From VAZQ01 sp046733355 (GTDB lineage Bacteria; Pseudomonadota; Alphaproteobacteria; Rhizobiales; Xanthobacteraceae), in the NCBI GenBank assembly GCA_046733355.1, contig JBKPOZ010000031.1:26826-90825 (forward strand): DNA of 64,000 nucleotides, read 5' to 3'. Each line of letters begins with the position of its first letter. The stretch's first letter is position 1. Below the pieces are notes generated by a model. The model was not told the origin of the DNA. It was given only the letters and a program-made list of their open reading frames with translations, and ran no database searches. Below, piece by piece: positions 14,024 through 23,746 of the stretch. The position numbers and the translations under genes are program-made.

Positions 14024-16948
14024 ATGGAATCTCTCCTGGTCAAGATGTTCGCGACTGCGCTTGCGCTCAGTCAGGTTACGACCGCGCCCGAGGCGGTGCA
14101 GACGCGGTTCGAACGCGCAGTCGATCAGCCACGGGTCGCGGAGCTCTTGCGCGCGGGCTGCACCCATATGCGCAAGGCCTTCGATATCGAGGACATCAAC
14201 CTCGATGAGCTCATCTCAACCGCTATGGACGACCCGCAGGCGATCGGAGAGAGCAAGGCGTTCCGCGGCATCAATTTTGCCGACCTGGTTACCGCCTACC
14301 GGCAGTTCTGCAAGAATGAGCCGGTTTCGACGCCAGCGGTCGATCTCGGGGATGTGATTGACTTCTATAACAAGGCGCTCACCGATCTTCCCGATCACAA
14401 CAAGCTCAAAGGTCTGAAGCTTCCAGGCGCAAGCGTGGTGCTCGACCGCAGGGGCGAGCGGTTTGCGGAGGTCTTCGAGGAGAACCAGCGCCGCGTTTGG
14501 GTTGTGCTCGCCGACATCCCGGAGCACGTGCAGAAGGCCTTCATAGCTGCCGAGGACAAGCGTTTTTATGAGCACAAAGGCGTGGACGAGCGCGGCCTCA
14601 TCCGGGCGTTCATTGGCAATCTCGCCCAATCCGGCAGGCCGCAGGGCGGCTCGACCATCACCCAGCAGATTGTCAAGAACCTGCTGGTCGGCGAGGACCT
14701 CACCTATGAGCGCAAGATCCGCGAGATGGTGGTGGCCTCACGCGTGGAGCACTCGCTCACAAAACAGGAGATCCTCGAACTATATCTCAACTCGGTGTAC
14801 CTGGGACGCGGCTCCTGGGGCATCGAGCTTGCCGCGCGCAGCTATTTCGGGAAAGACGCCAAAGACCTCACCTTGATGGAGGGTGCGCTCCTTGCCGGGT
14901 TGACCAAGGGGCCGAATTATTTCTCGCCCGACCGCCATCCCGGGCGCGCCCAGGAGCGCCTCGCCTATGTGCTGAGCCGGCTGCAGGAGGACGGCATCAG
15001 CAGCGAGCCCCTCGGGCGCGGGTTGCCGGCATTGCCGACCATGGTGGCTTACGAGCGGCCGCGGCGCGATATCGGATTCCATTTCGTGGACCAGGTCGCG
15101 CGCGAGGCGAAGGCGCTCGCCGGGATCGAGGCGATCACGGCCAATTCCTACACCGTGCGCTCGACCATCAGCCCGCCGCTGCAGCGGGCGGTCGAGGAGG
15201 CGCTGCAGGAGGGCTTGTGGCGTTACGAGCGCAGCACCGGCCGACTTACTTTCCGGGCACCGGAGGCGGGTCTCGCGCAAGCAGTCAAGCGGGTGGAGGC
15301 GGGGCGCGCTCCCGGAGAGAAGCGGCCCGCGTGGCAGCAGGCGCTCGCGCAGGCGCGACTGCCCCTATATGACGTGCACTGGACGCCGGCCATTATCGTC
15401 GAGAAGCCGAGCGGGAAGAAAGGCGAGAGCTGGAAGGTCGGCCTTGCCGACGGCCGCGTGCTGCCGCTCGCGCTTGACGCCGTCCCACAACGCAAGCTCG
15501 CGCTTTACGATGTGGTGTTCGTCCGCGTGAGCGATGGCGCCAAGGAAGGCGGCAAAACGAAAAGCAGCGCGCGTGCCGAGCTGCGGGTTCGTCCTACCGT
15601 GCAGGGCACGATTGTGGTGCTCGAGAACAAGACCGGCCGTGTCCTGGCAATGGCAGGCGGCTTTTCCTATCCGCTCAGTCAGCTCAATCGCGCAACACAG
15701 GCGGTGCGGCAGCCCGGCTCCGCCATCAAGCCGCTGAGCTACCTTGCCGCGCTCGGTCGCGGCCTGCAGCCCAATACGCTCGTATCCGACGATCCCATTA
15801 CCCTGCCGCCGATCGGCACCGGACGTGCACGCGAGCGCGATTATTGGACGCCGAAAAATTACGACGGTGGCGCGGGCGGCATTCTGACAATGCGCCGTGC
15901 GCTTGAGTATTCGCGCAACCTCGCCACGGTGCATTTGCTCGAGGGCGGCGTAGAGGACAGTCCCGAAGCCAGCCTCGACCGATTATGTCGCCTCGCAATG
16001 GAAGCGCAGATTTATTCGGAATGCGTGCGCTACTACCCATTCGTGCTGGGCGCGCAGCCGGTACGCCCCGTCGATCTGGCTGCGTTCTATGCGGCCATCG
16101 CCAACGAAGGGCTGCGGCCCACGCCCCACCTCATCGAATCCATCGAGCGCAATGGCCTCGTCATCTACCGACACGATGCAAAGAGCGCGACGCGCATCGG
16201 CTCAGTCGATCGCGTTGCGTTCTATCAGCTCAAGACGATGATGCAGGGCGTGCTGGCGCGCGGCACCGCGCGATCTATCGCGTATATGTCGCCTTTTGTC
16301 GCGGGCAAGACCGGAACCTCTGATAACGAGAACGATGCCTGGTTCGTTGGGTTCACCAACGACGTGACGGTCGCGATCTGGCTCGGCTATGACAACGCTG
16401 ATGGCAAGCGCCGCACCCTCGGCGGCGGCGCGACAGGCGGCCACGTGGCTGTGCCCATTTTCGAGCCGGTCATGCAGGCGGTGTGGGCGCAGTTCGCGCC
16501 GAAGACCGCGCTTGCTCCGCCTTCGCCGGAAGCCAAGCGATCCCTTTCGTGCCGCGCTGTGGAGCTCGAGACGGGACAGGTGCAGCCTGGCGCGCGACAG
16601 GCGACAACCGAATGCTTCCGCATTGATGCGCACGGTCAGATTGTCGACACGCAGTATCAGCTGGTCTCGCGTGATGACTTCTACATAGCGCGCGAGACGG
16701 GGGGCTATTACGGCGTGGCGCCCAATCCCAACCCGTTTGGCTATTCACAGGGCTATGACGCGCGGCAACGATATTACAACCCCGGCTACGGCCAGAATTA
16801 CGGCCAAGGTTATTACGATCAGTATGGGCGGTGGATCCCTGGACAATGGGGCCGTCCACAGGCACCGGTGCAGGCGGCGCCGCGGGATCCTTATGGTCGC
16901 CGCATCGACCCGAATTACATCTGGGGCAATCGGTGGCGCTACTACTGA
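14024..16948 (+). CDS. Class A penicillin-binding protein (bifunctional glycosyltransferase/transpeptidase)
   Basis: 974 residues, a PBP1-type enzyme that polymerises and crosslinks peptidoglycan. The GT51 domain begins near residue 160 and contains the catalytic segment EDKRFYEHKG (Glu about 177) and GGSTITQQIVKNL. The transpeptidase domain has SAIK (Ser 566), SRN (630-632) and KTGT (Lys 762). Odd points are a 150-residue N-terminal segment before GT51 with only a modest hydrophobic start (MESLLVKMFATALALSQV), and a C-terminal tail from about residue 895 rich in Tyr, Gly, Gln, Asn and Pro. The next gene starts 11 bases later and is probably cotranscribed. Its place between rpoC and rpsL is unusual. 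Confidence 0.92.
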   Translation: MESLLVKMFATALALSQVTTAPEAVQTRFERAVDQPRVAELLRAGCTHMRKAFDIEDINLDELISTAMDDPQAIGESKAFRGINFADLVTAYRQFCKNEPVSTPAVDLGDVIDFYNKALTDLPDHNKLKGLKLPGASVVLDRRGERFAEVFEENQRRVWVVLADIPEHVQKAFIAAEDKRFYEHKGVDERGLIRAFIGNLAQSGRPQGGSTITQQIVKNLLVGEDLTYERKIREMVVASRVEHSLTKQEILELYLNSVYLGRGSWGIELAARSYFGKDAKDLTLMEGALLAGLTKGPNYFSPDRHPGRAQERLAYVLSRLQEDGISSEPLGRGLPALPTMVAYERPRRDIGFHFVDQVAREAKALAGIEAITANSYTVRSTISPPLQRAVEEALQEGLWRYERSTGRLTFRAPEAGLAQAVKRVEAGRAPGEKRPAWQQALAQARLPLYDVHWTPAIIVEKPSGKKGESWKVGLADGRVLPLALDAVPQRKLALYDVVFVRVSDGAKEGGKTKSSARAELRVRPTVQGTIVVLENKTGRVLAMAGGFSYPLSQLNRATQAVRQPGSAIKPLSYLAALGRGLQPNTLVSDDPITLPPIGTGRARERDYWTPKNYDGGAGGILTMRRALEYSRNLATVHLLEGGVEDSPEASLDRLCRLAMEAQIYSECVRYYPFVLGAQPVRPVDLAAFYAAIANEGLRPTPHLIESIERNGLVIYRHDAKSATRIGSVDRVAFYQLKTMMQGVLARGTARSIAYMSPFVAGKTGTSDNENDAWFVGFTNDVTVAIWLGYDNADGKRRTLGGGATGGHVAVPIFEPVMQAVWAQFAPKTALAPPSPEAKRSLSCRAVELETGQVQPGARQATTECFRIDAHGQIVDTQYQLVSRDDFYIARETGGYYGVAPNPNPFGYSQGYDARQRYYNPGYGQNYGQGYYDQYGRWIPGQWGRPQAPVQAAPRDPYGRRIDPNYIWGNRWRYY

Positions 16949-16959
16949 GAGAACCACGA

Positions 16960-18006
16960 ATGCGCAGCCTTTCGGTCGCGGCCCTCCTTTGCCTCGCCGG
17001 ATTCATTGCCAGTGCGGCCGCACAGAAAGCTGCACCTGAATTCGCCGTCGAGGAAACGTCCTCGGCGGCGGGACTCGCTCCCGCGCAGCTCAAGCCCAGA
17101 ACCATCGCTTTCATGGATCATCCCAGCGAGGAGTTGATCGATCCCGACGCCGGGCTAATCCGATTTGAGGACTGGGCGCAGGCCCGACCCCTGGAAAAGC
17201 AGTTTCTCACGCCCTATCCGAGCTATGCGGAGCCCACCGTCGAGGTTACGGTTGATGGCGTGCGCAAGCGGATTAAAGAGAAGTTGCACATGTACGTGGC
17301 CGAGGCGCGCTTTGCGCTTCAGCGCCCGCCAAGTTCCATTGACCTCGCAAGCTTCGTGACGCTGCCTTTCATTGAACGCACGGACACGGCCATAAAGCAC
17401 ACCTTGATCACGGCAGCAGAAGCGATTTCACCCAAAGATCCCCGCGCGGTTCACAACCAGCATCCGCTGCGCCGCTGGTGCGATGCAAGGCCTGTCACCA
17501 TCTGCATCCGCTCGCGTTATCAGTTCGAGGGCAAGCTGCCGCTGGGCATCCAGATCGCCAACAAGTTGCGCGACAGCAAAAAGAAGATAGCGGATCACCT
17601 CGAATTCGAGAGCGAGCTTACCTTACGGCCGCCGGCAGAAGTGACCGAGATGGGACTGAGCGCGCTGACGCAGCTGGATACACCGCCCATCGGGGCACTG
17701 GAGCAGAACATCTATTACGTCAATCAAGTGATGCAGTTCGGAAAGCTCCTCGCGGTCTTTCAGCAGCATCCAACGGATGCCAATCAGGCGATCGTCACGG
17801 TGTTCATGGCCCTTGCGGTTGAGACCAGCATCTTCCTGAAGAAGAAGGAATTCAGCAAGGTCCCTGTGCTGCGAAATCTTGTGCCTGCGCAGGTACTTGC
17901 CGGCAAAAGCTCGTTCAATACCGGAAGCTCGATCAGCGCCGGGCTGCCCGTCTATGCGCGCAACCAGGTAAAGGCGATGGCGGCCGTACTGGACCGCAAA
18001 AGCTAA
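16960..18006 (+). CDS. Secreted protein of unknown function downstream of the class A PBP
   Basis: 348 residues with a clear signal peptide (MRSLSVAALLCLAGFIASAAAQ). The mature part contains a compact Cys pair (RRWCDARPVTICIRS). I do not recognise the family. The ATG at 16960 is chosen because it begins the signal peptide just after the PBP stop; the frame extends upstream into the PBP gene without a better start. Tight coupling to the PBP gene suggests an envelope role, but that is inference only. Confidence 0.8.
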   Translation: MRSLSVAALLCLAGFIASAAAQKAAPEFAVEETSSAAGLAPAQLKPRTIAFMDHPSEELIDPDAGLIRFEDWAQARPLEKQFLTPYPSYAEPTVEVTVDGVRKRIKEKLHMYVAEARFALQRPPSSIDLASFVTLPFIERTDTAIKHTLITAAEAISPKDPRAVHNQHPLRRWCDARPVTICIRSRYQFEGKLPLGIQIANKLRDSKKKIADHLEFESELTLRPPAEVTEMGLSALTQLDTPPIGALEQNIYYVNQVMQFGKLLAVFQQHPTDANQAIVTVFMALAVETSIFLKKKEFSKVPVLRNLVPAQVLAGKSSFNTGSSISAGLPVYARNQVKAMAAVLDRKS

Positions 18007-18200
18007 TCACCACGCGTAAAGGCCAGAGTTCCCGTGCGTAGCTTTTGGGAATTCGTACGAAGTTCTCAAAAATGCCGCCTTTGAGTTCGATCCCCGCTGC
18101 CTTCTGAGGGGACGCCGGATCGCACGGGGCATCCGGCTGAAAACCGACGCCGTATTCCCTGCGGCGGCGGAGAAGCGGGCTGTCTACACTCGCGCTGGAA

Positions 18201-19532
18201 ATGGGCGGCGGGCGCATTGACCGCGTTACGCTCAAATCTATTCCGGTCCCGGCAACAGCCGAGCAGTCGCTGTCGGGTCCCCCTGCCTTTGCGTCCACTG
18301 CGGGCGGTCGTGGTCTCGACTGGTTCACCTTCTTTCTTGCCGATATTCAGACCGGTTTCGGACCCTTCGTCGCGATCTATCTCACCGCACACAACTGGGC
18401 ACAGCTGGACATCGGCCTCGTGCTCACAACCGGAGGCTTGGTTGCGCTTGCGGCGCAAATACCCGGTGGCGCTCTGGTCGATGCGGTGCGCTCGGCGCGC
18501 ACTTTGGGCGCGATCGCGGTGGCGGCGATTGGTCTGAGCGCCCTGGCGCTTGCGATTTGGCCCACTTTTCCGATCGTGATGGGCTCGCGTGCGATGCATG
18601 CGGGCGCAAGCTGCGTGCTGGGCCCCGTCATTGCCGCGCTGAGCCTAAGCCTCGTTGGCCACGCGGCGCTTGGGGAACGATTGGGGCGGAACGCGCGTTT
18701 TGCTTCGCTCGGCAACGGCATCGCTGCCGGCGTGATGGGGCTGTGCGGATACCTTCTCTCGAGCCAGGCGGTTTTCTACCTCACTGCCGGCTTCGTCGTG
18801 CCGGCTCTTTTCGCGCTTACGCGCATTCCGAAAAGCTGCAATGCAGTGCCTCGTGTCGCGTCTCCTGAAACGTCCAGATCGGGCATCTGGATGCTCCTCG
18901 CCGACGGACAACTGCTCGTATTCGCGGGCTGCATTCTTCTCTTTCAACTCGCCAATGCGGCCATGCTGCCGCTGATGGGCAGCATGATGAGCGTGCGTGC
19001 ACCCGCATGGGCAACAGGGTTGATCGGCGCGTGCATCCTCGTGCCGCAGCTGGTCGTCGCCATGTTTGCGCCCGCGTTTGGCCGGCTTGCGGACAGCTGG
19101 GGACGAAAGCCCCTCCTGTATATCTGTTTCGCCGCGCTGATCGCGCGCGGCGTGCTCTTTGCTTTGGTGTCAAACCCCTATGCCGTCATCGCCGTGCAAG
19201 CGCTTGACGGCGTGTCGGCCGCTGTCATGGGCGTCATTCTTCCGTTGATCGTCGCCGACCTCACGCGCGGCAGCGGCAGCTTCAATCTTGCTCTCGGAAT
19301 AGCGGGCAGCGCAGTCGGGATCGGGGCCGCGCTGAGCACGACGCTGGCCGGCTACACAGCCGACCATTTCGGAAGCAGTATCACCTTCTACGGGCTCGCA
19401 TCCATTGCCGCCTCGGCGTTGGCATTCGTATGGCTGCTGTTGGCGGAAACGCGACCGCGGCGGGACCGCCCGTCCAGCGGTGGTTGCGTCAAAGCAAACC
19501 CGTCCTCGGCGGCGTCGATCAGTTCCTGGTAA
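18201..19532 (+). CDS. MFS family transporter
   Basis: 443 residues with about 12 hydrophobic segments in two halves and an MFS-like loop DSWGRKPLLYI between segments in the second half. Substrate unknown. The N-terminal 35 residues before DWFTFFLADIQTGFGPFVA are soluble and the start could be a little further in. The last ~45 residues (after ETRPRRDRP) are read from DNA that is also the 3' end of the opposing glycosyltransferase gene, a 145-base convergent overlap. Confidence 0.82.
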   Translation: MGGGRIDRVTLKSIPVPATAEQSLSGPPAFASTAGGRGLDWFTFFLADIQTGFGPFVAIYLTAHNWAQLDIGLVLTTGGLVALAAQIPGGALVDAVRSARTLGAIAVAAIGLSALALAIWPTFPIVMGSRAMHAGASCVLGPVIAALSLSLVGHAALGERLGRNARFASLGNGIAAGVMGLCGYLLSSQAVFYLTAGFVVPALFALTRIPKSCNAVPRVASPETSRSGIWMLLADGQLLVFAGCILLFQLANAAMLPLMGSMMSVRAPAWATGLIGACILVPQLVVAMFAPAFGRLADSWGRKPLLYICFAALIARGVLFALVSNPYAVIAVQALDGVSAAVMGVILPLIVADLTRGSGSFNLALGIAGSAVGIGAALSTTLAGYTADHFGSSITFYGLASIAASALAFVWLLLAETRPRRDRPSSGGCVKANPSSAASISSW

Positions 19533-20533
19533 GCGGCAAGATAGTCCATTGCCATGCGGCGAGCGGTGAAGCGCTCTTCGAACCGCTTTCGTACGGCTGT
19601 TCGCGAGAGTTTTCCGATCTTTGCGACGGCTTTCACCGCGCTGTCCTCGTCCTCCACAACAAAGCCCGTCAGTTCATCCTCGACCACTTCCGGAACAGCT
19701 CCGCGGTCGTAAGCGATCACTGGAGTGCCACAGGCCATCGCCTCGATCATCACCAGCCCGAATGGCTCTGGCCAATCGAGCGGTGTGAGCAAAGCGATAG
19801 CCCCGCTGAGGAATTCTGATTTTTCGCGGTCGCTGATCTCCCCGATATACTCGGCATGTGAGGAATCAATGAGCGGCTTGATGATTTCATCGAAATAATC
19901 GCGATCGACTTTGTCGACCTTGGCGGCAATCTTCAGCGGTAGGCCGCAGCGTTCCGCAATCTCTATTGCGCGATCGATTCCTTTTTCCGGTGAGATGCGC
20001 CCGAGGCAGGCAAGGTACGTCGGCTCGATCGGCTGCGGGGTAAGGAGCCGATCCGGCAAGCCATGATGAATGGTGCGCACCCATCCTGCCTGCGGCACGG
20101 GCCGTCGCTGGGCGTCCGAGATGGACACGACGGGTATGGTCGAGAACGTCGAAAAGACGGGCTGATGCTCGGGAAGGTCGAGCCGTCCGTGCAGCGTCGT
20201 AACGAAAGGAGTGGATTGACGGGCAAATAGCGAAAACGGGTAGTAGTCCAGATGGAAGTGCAAGAAGTCGAACTCTGCCACCCGCCGGCGCACCTGCTCG
20301 AGCATCATCATGTGGAGGGCGCACGCGTCGCGCACATTCCCGTCGAGGCGCAGAGATTTTGGCCATAACGGCGCAAGCCGCGCCGACGTCCGCGAATCAC
20401 CACTGGCAAAAAGCGTCACATCATGGCCGAGTGTCACCAGCTCCTCGGTCAGCCAGTGAATGACCCGTTCAGTGCCGCCATAAAGCTTCGGGGGGATGGC
20501 TTCGGTCAGCGGAGCTATTTGCGCGATGCGCAT
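19388..20533 (-). CDS. GT4-type glycosyltransferase
   Basis: 381 residues. The N-terminal Rossmann half opens MRIAQIAPLTEAIPPKLYGGTERVIHWLTEEL (acceptor side). The C-terminal half has LGRISPEKGIDRAIEIAERCGLPLKIA and the nucleotide-sugar binding segment PEPFGLVMIEAMACGTPVIA(Y)DRGAVPEVV with the E-x7-E pattern of the family. Probably transfers a hexose from an activated sugar; donor and acceptor unknown. The ATG at 20533 has GAGGAG just upstream. Its C-terminal tail is low-complexity and overlaps the MFS gene. Confidence 0.88.
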   Translation of the reverse strand: MRIAQIAPLTEAIPPKLYGGTERVIHWLTEELVTLGHDVTLFASGDSRTSARLAPLWPKSLRLDGNVRDACALHMMMLEQVRRRVAEFDFLHFHLDYYPFSLFARQSTPFVTTLHGRLDLPEHQPVFSTFSTIPVVSISDAQRRPVPQAGWVRTIHHGLPDRLLTPQPIEPTYLACLGRISPEKGIDRAIEIAERCGLPLKIAAKVDKVDRDYFDEIIKPLIDSSHAEYIGEISDREKSEFLSGAIALLTPLDWPEPFGLVMIEAMACGTPVIAYDRGAVPEVVEDELTGFVVEDEDSAVKAVAKIGKLSRTAVRKRFEERFTARRMAMDYLAAYQELIDAAEDGFALTQPPLDGRSRRGRVSANSSHTNANAEAAMDASP

Positions 20534-20674
20534 CAGCTTTCTCCTCGTGCTACCCCGATCCAGGGACGCTTCTCGCACAACCGTGTGATGCCGGCGGAAG
20601 TTCCATGAAACCCGAAATCGGGCTGTTGCGTTGGATAGGCTCCACTCGCAACTGGAGCTGGGAGTTGGGGCCGG

Positions 20675-22447
20675 ATGCCCGATCTGTCCTGCTACGCGCA
20701 CCGCCCGCTTGGATTTCTTGCCCATTACGTGTTTCGGCGACTGCCCGCGCACGCCATCATTATTGTTGCGGTGATCGCCGCCGTTGGTTGCTCGGTCGGG
20801 GCCCAGTACGCCGTGAAGATGCTGGTCGATGTCTTGAGCGGGCATTCCGGCTGGTCCGCTGCGTCCGTGCACTGGGAGGCTTTTCTCCTTCTCACGGCTC
20901 TGATTGCGGCCGATAATCTTCTTTGGCGCGTGGCAAGCTGGATCGCGAGCTCCACATTCGTTGCGGTTACAGGCGATCTGCGCCGCGACCTTTTCCGTCA
21001 CCTGACGGGACATGCGCCAAGCTATTTTGCCGAGCGGATGTCCGGGACTTTGACGAGCAGAATCACGGCGACCTCGAATGCCGCCTTCTCCATCGAGAAC
21101 ATGTTCGTATGGAATGTCTTGCCGCCTTGCATGGCAACGGTGATGGCGATCGGGTTCGTTGCCTGCGTGAGCCTGCCGATGGCGATGTCGTTGAGCCTTG
21201 TCGCCGCGATCGTGGTCATCGCAATGTTCCGCTTGGCTGCCGCAGGGCGACCGCTGCATCACCGGTTTGCCGATACCGCAGCTGCCGTTGATGGCGACAT
21301 GGTCGACGTCGTCGGCAATATCTCCCTTGTTTGGGCATTCTGCGGCCTTGGACGCGAGCACAGCAGGCTAGACGCCAGCATCGATCGCGAGCTCAAGGCG
21401 CGGCGCCGGAGCCTTCTGTATCTCGAGAAGTTGCGGCTATCTCACGCGGCGATCACAGTGGTGCTGACCGTGCTGGTGCTGGCCTGGGCCATCGTGCTTT
21501 GGCAGGATGGACGTGCCACGGCAGGCGATGTGGTCCTGGTCTGCACGCTGGGTCTCTCAATCCTGCATGCCACGCGCGACCTGGCGGTTGCGCTTGTCGA
21601 CGTGACGCAGCACATAGCGCGCTTGGCAGAGGCGCTGGCCACGCTGCTCGTCCCCCACCATCTTCAGGACCGCGCACAGGCCAAGCTGCTGGTGCGTCCA
21701 GGTGCGGGCATGGCCTTTGAGAACGTCGCTTTCACCTACCCGGATGGACGGGAGGTATTCACGCGTTTGAGCCTTTCGGTCGACCCAGGCGAGCGCGTCG
21801 GGCTGGTAGGCCCATCTGGCTGCGGAAAATCGACTCTACTGATGCTGCTGCAGCGGTTCTATGACGTGCAAAGCGGCCGCATCCTGATCGCTGGACAGGA
21901 CATAACGGAGGTCACACAGGAGAGTTTGCGAGCCGCGATTGCGGTCGTCCCGCAGGATGTCTCGCTGTTTCACCGCTCGATTCTGGAGAACATTCGGTAT
22001 GGGTGCCCCGGCGCCTCCGACGCGGAAGTGATTGAGGCGATTACGGCAGCGAATTGCATGGACTTCATTGGCAATCTGCCCGACGGTCTTGATACCGTGG
22101 TCGGTGAACGCGGAGTGAAATTGTCGCCTGGACAGCGCCAGCGGCTCGGCATCGCGCGGGCTTTTCTGAAGAATGCGCCGATCCTCCTGCTCGATGAGGC
22201 CACATCTGCCCTTGATACGGACTGCGAGGAGGCAGTGCGTGCCGCCTTGGATCGCCTGATGGGCGGGCGCACGGTGCTGGCGATCTCGCACCGCCTGTCG
22301 AGCCTGCGGCGGTTCGATCGCATTGTCGTGCTGCGCGGAGGACAAATCTGCGAAGAAGGGCCGCCAGGGGTGCTGCTGGGTCGCAAGGGGATTTATGCCA
22401 AGCTCGTCCAGCGCGAAGTGGCGCGGCTTTCGAAGCAGGCAGCATAG
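20675..22447 (+). CDS. ABC exporter, fused membrane and ATPase domains
   Basis: 590 residues. Six membrane segments lie in the first ~320 residues, followed by an ATPase domain with Walker A GPSGCGKST (from residue 379), Q-loop region VVPQDVSLF, signature LSPGQRQRLGIARAF (Pro in place of the first Gly of LSGGQ), Walker B ILLLDEATSALD and H-loop AISHRLS. This is the type I exporter layout that works as a dimer; substrate unknown. It is divergent from the glycosyltransferase across 141 bases, so a glycolipid or polysaccharide export role is possible but unproven. Confidence 0.9.
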   Translation: MPDLSCYAHRPLGFLAHYVFRRLPAHAIIIVAVIAAVGCSVGAQYAVKMLVDVLSGHSGWSAASVHWEAFLLLTALIAADNLLWRVASWIASSTFVAVTGDLRRDLFRHLTGHAPSYFAERMSGTLTSRITATSNAAFSIENMFVWNVLPPCMATVMAIGFVACVSLPMAMSLSLVAAIVVIAMFRLAAAGRPLHHRFADTAAAVDGDMVDVVGNISLVWAFCGLGREHSRLDASIDRELKARRRSLLYLEKLRLSHAAITVVLTVLVLAWAIVLWQDGRATAGDVVLVCTLGLSILHATRDLAVALVDVTQHIARLAEALATLLVPHHLQDRAQAKLLVRPGAGMAFENVAFTYPDGREVFTRLSLSVDPGERVGLVGPSGCGKSTLLMLLQRFYDVQSGRILIAGQDITEVTQESLRAAIAVVPQDVSLFHRSILENIRYGCPGASDAEVIEAITAANCMDFIGNLPDGLDTVVGERGVKLSPGQRQRLGIARAFLKNAPILLLDEATSALDTDCEEAVRAALDRLMGGRTVLAISHRLSSLRRFDRIVVLRGGQICEEGPPGVLLGRKGIYAKLVQREVARLSKQAA

Positions 22448-22825
22448 CCCCACTCACGCTCCCGCGCCTTCAGAAAAGGCTGATTTTTCGGGGTATTCTG
22501 CCTTGACTCGCCCTTGTGCCGCCGATACATACGCCGCACTTTTCGGCAGGCGGTGAGCTCCGCTTCGCTCGGAACGGCTTCCCACTCCTTTCACGATCTT
22601 TCGGTAGGGGTGGGGATCTTTTGCCTCGAGGATAGAGCTCAGACGCTGCCTCTGACGCACGTCAGATAACAGCGCATGACCGTCTCGCGCGCGGTGCGGT
22701 CCTGCCTCTCATGAGCGAGCGCCCAACGCCGCAGGCGGAAGGCGTTCAGTTTTGCGCGTGGCACAATAACGCCTCCTCATGCCGCTCTCCGGCGGAGTGA
22801 AGAGGAAAGGGAATGCAGGCCGGAA
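22448..22825 (+). promoter_or_regulatory. Gene-free rpsL upstream region
   Basis: This 378-base gap holds the promoter candidate and, around 22579-22620, a possible hairpin of CCCACTCC with GGGGTGGG (one G-U) followed by GATCTTTT, which could act as an attenuator. No other recognisable element was seen between 22625 and 22810. Confidence 0.4.
22503..22531 (+). promoter_or_regulatory. Strong sigma70-type promoter candidate for the str/S10 operon
   Basis: TTGACT (22503-22508), 17-base spacer, TACATA (22526-22531). Nothing is encoded between here and rpsL, so this would start the long ribosomal run with a leader of about 290 bases. Confidence 0.6.
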
Positions 22826-23197
22826 ATGCCGACAATCAATCAGCTCATTCGCACTCCGCGGGTGACGCAGCATGCGAAGAAGAAAGTGCCGGCCTTGCAG
22901 CAGTGCCCGCAGAAACGCGGCGTCTGCACCCGCGTCTACACCACAACGCCGAAGAAGCCGAACTCAGCGCTGCGCAAAGTGGCGAAGGTTCGGCTGACCA
23001 ACGGCTTTGAGGTTATCGGTTATATTCCGGGCGAGGGACACAACCTGCAGGAGCACTCGGTTGTGATGATCCGCGGCGGCCGTGTGAAGGACCTGCCGGG
23101 CGTGCGTTACCACATTGTGCGCGGCGTGTTGGACACCCAGGGAGTGAAAAACCGCAAACAGAGACGCTCCAAGTATGGGGCAAAACGGCCCAAGTAA
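22826..23197 (+). CDS. rpsL: 30S ribosomal protein S12
   Basis: 123 residues, full length, part of the decoding centre. The streptomycin-related lysines at positions 43 (TPKKPNSALRK) and 88 (GRVKDLPGVRYH) are both present, the drug-sensitive state. The ATG at 22826 gives the universal N-terminus MPTINQLIR; an out-of-frame ATG 13 bases earlier is ignored. First gene of the long run to adk. Confidence 0.98.
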   Translation: MPTINQLIRTPRVTQHAKKKVPALQQCPQKRGVCTRVYTTTPKKPNSALRKVAKVRLTNGFEVIGYIPGEGHNLQEHSVVMIRGGRVKDLPGVRYHIVRGVLDTQGVKNRKQRRSKYGAKRPK

Positions 23198-23253
23198 ACC
23201 GAAGGAACACCTGCGAGCTTGCTCCCGACAAAATGACTGGATGAAGGCCTGAC

Positions 23254-23724
23254 ATGTCCCGCCGCCACAGTGCTGAGAAACGCGAGATCAACCCCGATCC
23301 CAAATACGGGAACGTGGTGGTTTCCAAATTCATGAACTCCGTCATGCGGCAGGGCAAGAAGTCAGTCGCCGAGCGCATCGTCTATGGGGCTCTCGAGATC
23401 ATTGAAAGCAAAACCAGACAAAACCCGGTGGTCGTCTTCGAGCAGGCGCTCGAAAACGTAATGCCGTCGATCGAGGTACGCTCGCGCCGTGTGGGAGGAG
23501 CGACGTACCAGGTGCCCGTCGAAGTGCGTTCAACGCGCCGTCAGGCGCTCGGCATTCGCTGGATCATCAGTGCGGCACGGGACCGCAACGAAAAAACCAT
23601 GACCGAGCGGCTTTCGGGCGAGCTGCTCGATGCGTCCAACAGCCGGGGAAACGCTGTAAAGAAACGCGAGGACACCCACCGCATGGCGGAAGCCAACCGC
23701 GCGTTCTCGCATTACCGCTGGTAA
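23254..23724 (+). CDS. rpsG: 30S ribosomal protein S7
   Basis: 156 residues, full length. Primary 16S rRNA binder of the small-subunit head, next to the E site. N-terminus MSRRHSAEKREINPDPKYGN and the motif GGATYQVPVEV are typical. In E. coli S7 represses its own operon. 22 bases separate it from fusA. Confidence 0.97.
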   Translation: MSRRHSAEKREINPDPKYGNVVVSKFMNSVMRQGKKSVAERIVYGALEIIESKTRQNPVVVFEQALENVMPSIEVRSRRVGGATYQVPVEVRSTRRQALGIRWIISAARDRNEKTMTERLSGELLDASNSRGNAVKKREDTHRMAEANRAFSHYRW

Positions 23725-23746
23725 ACGGCCGGCGAAGGAATTCCGC

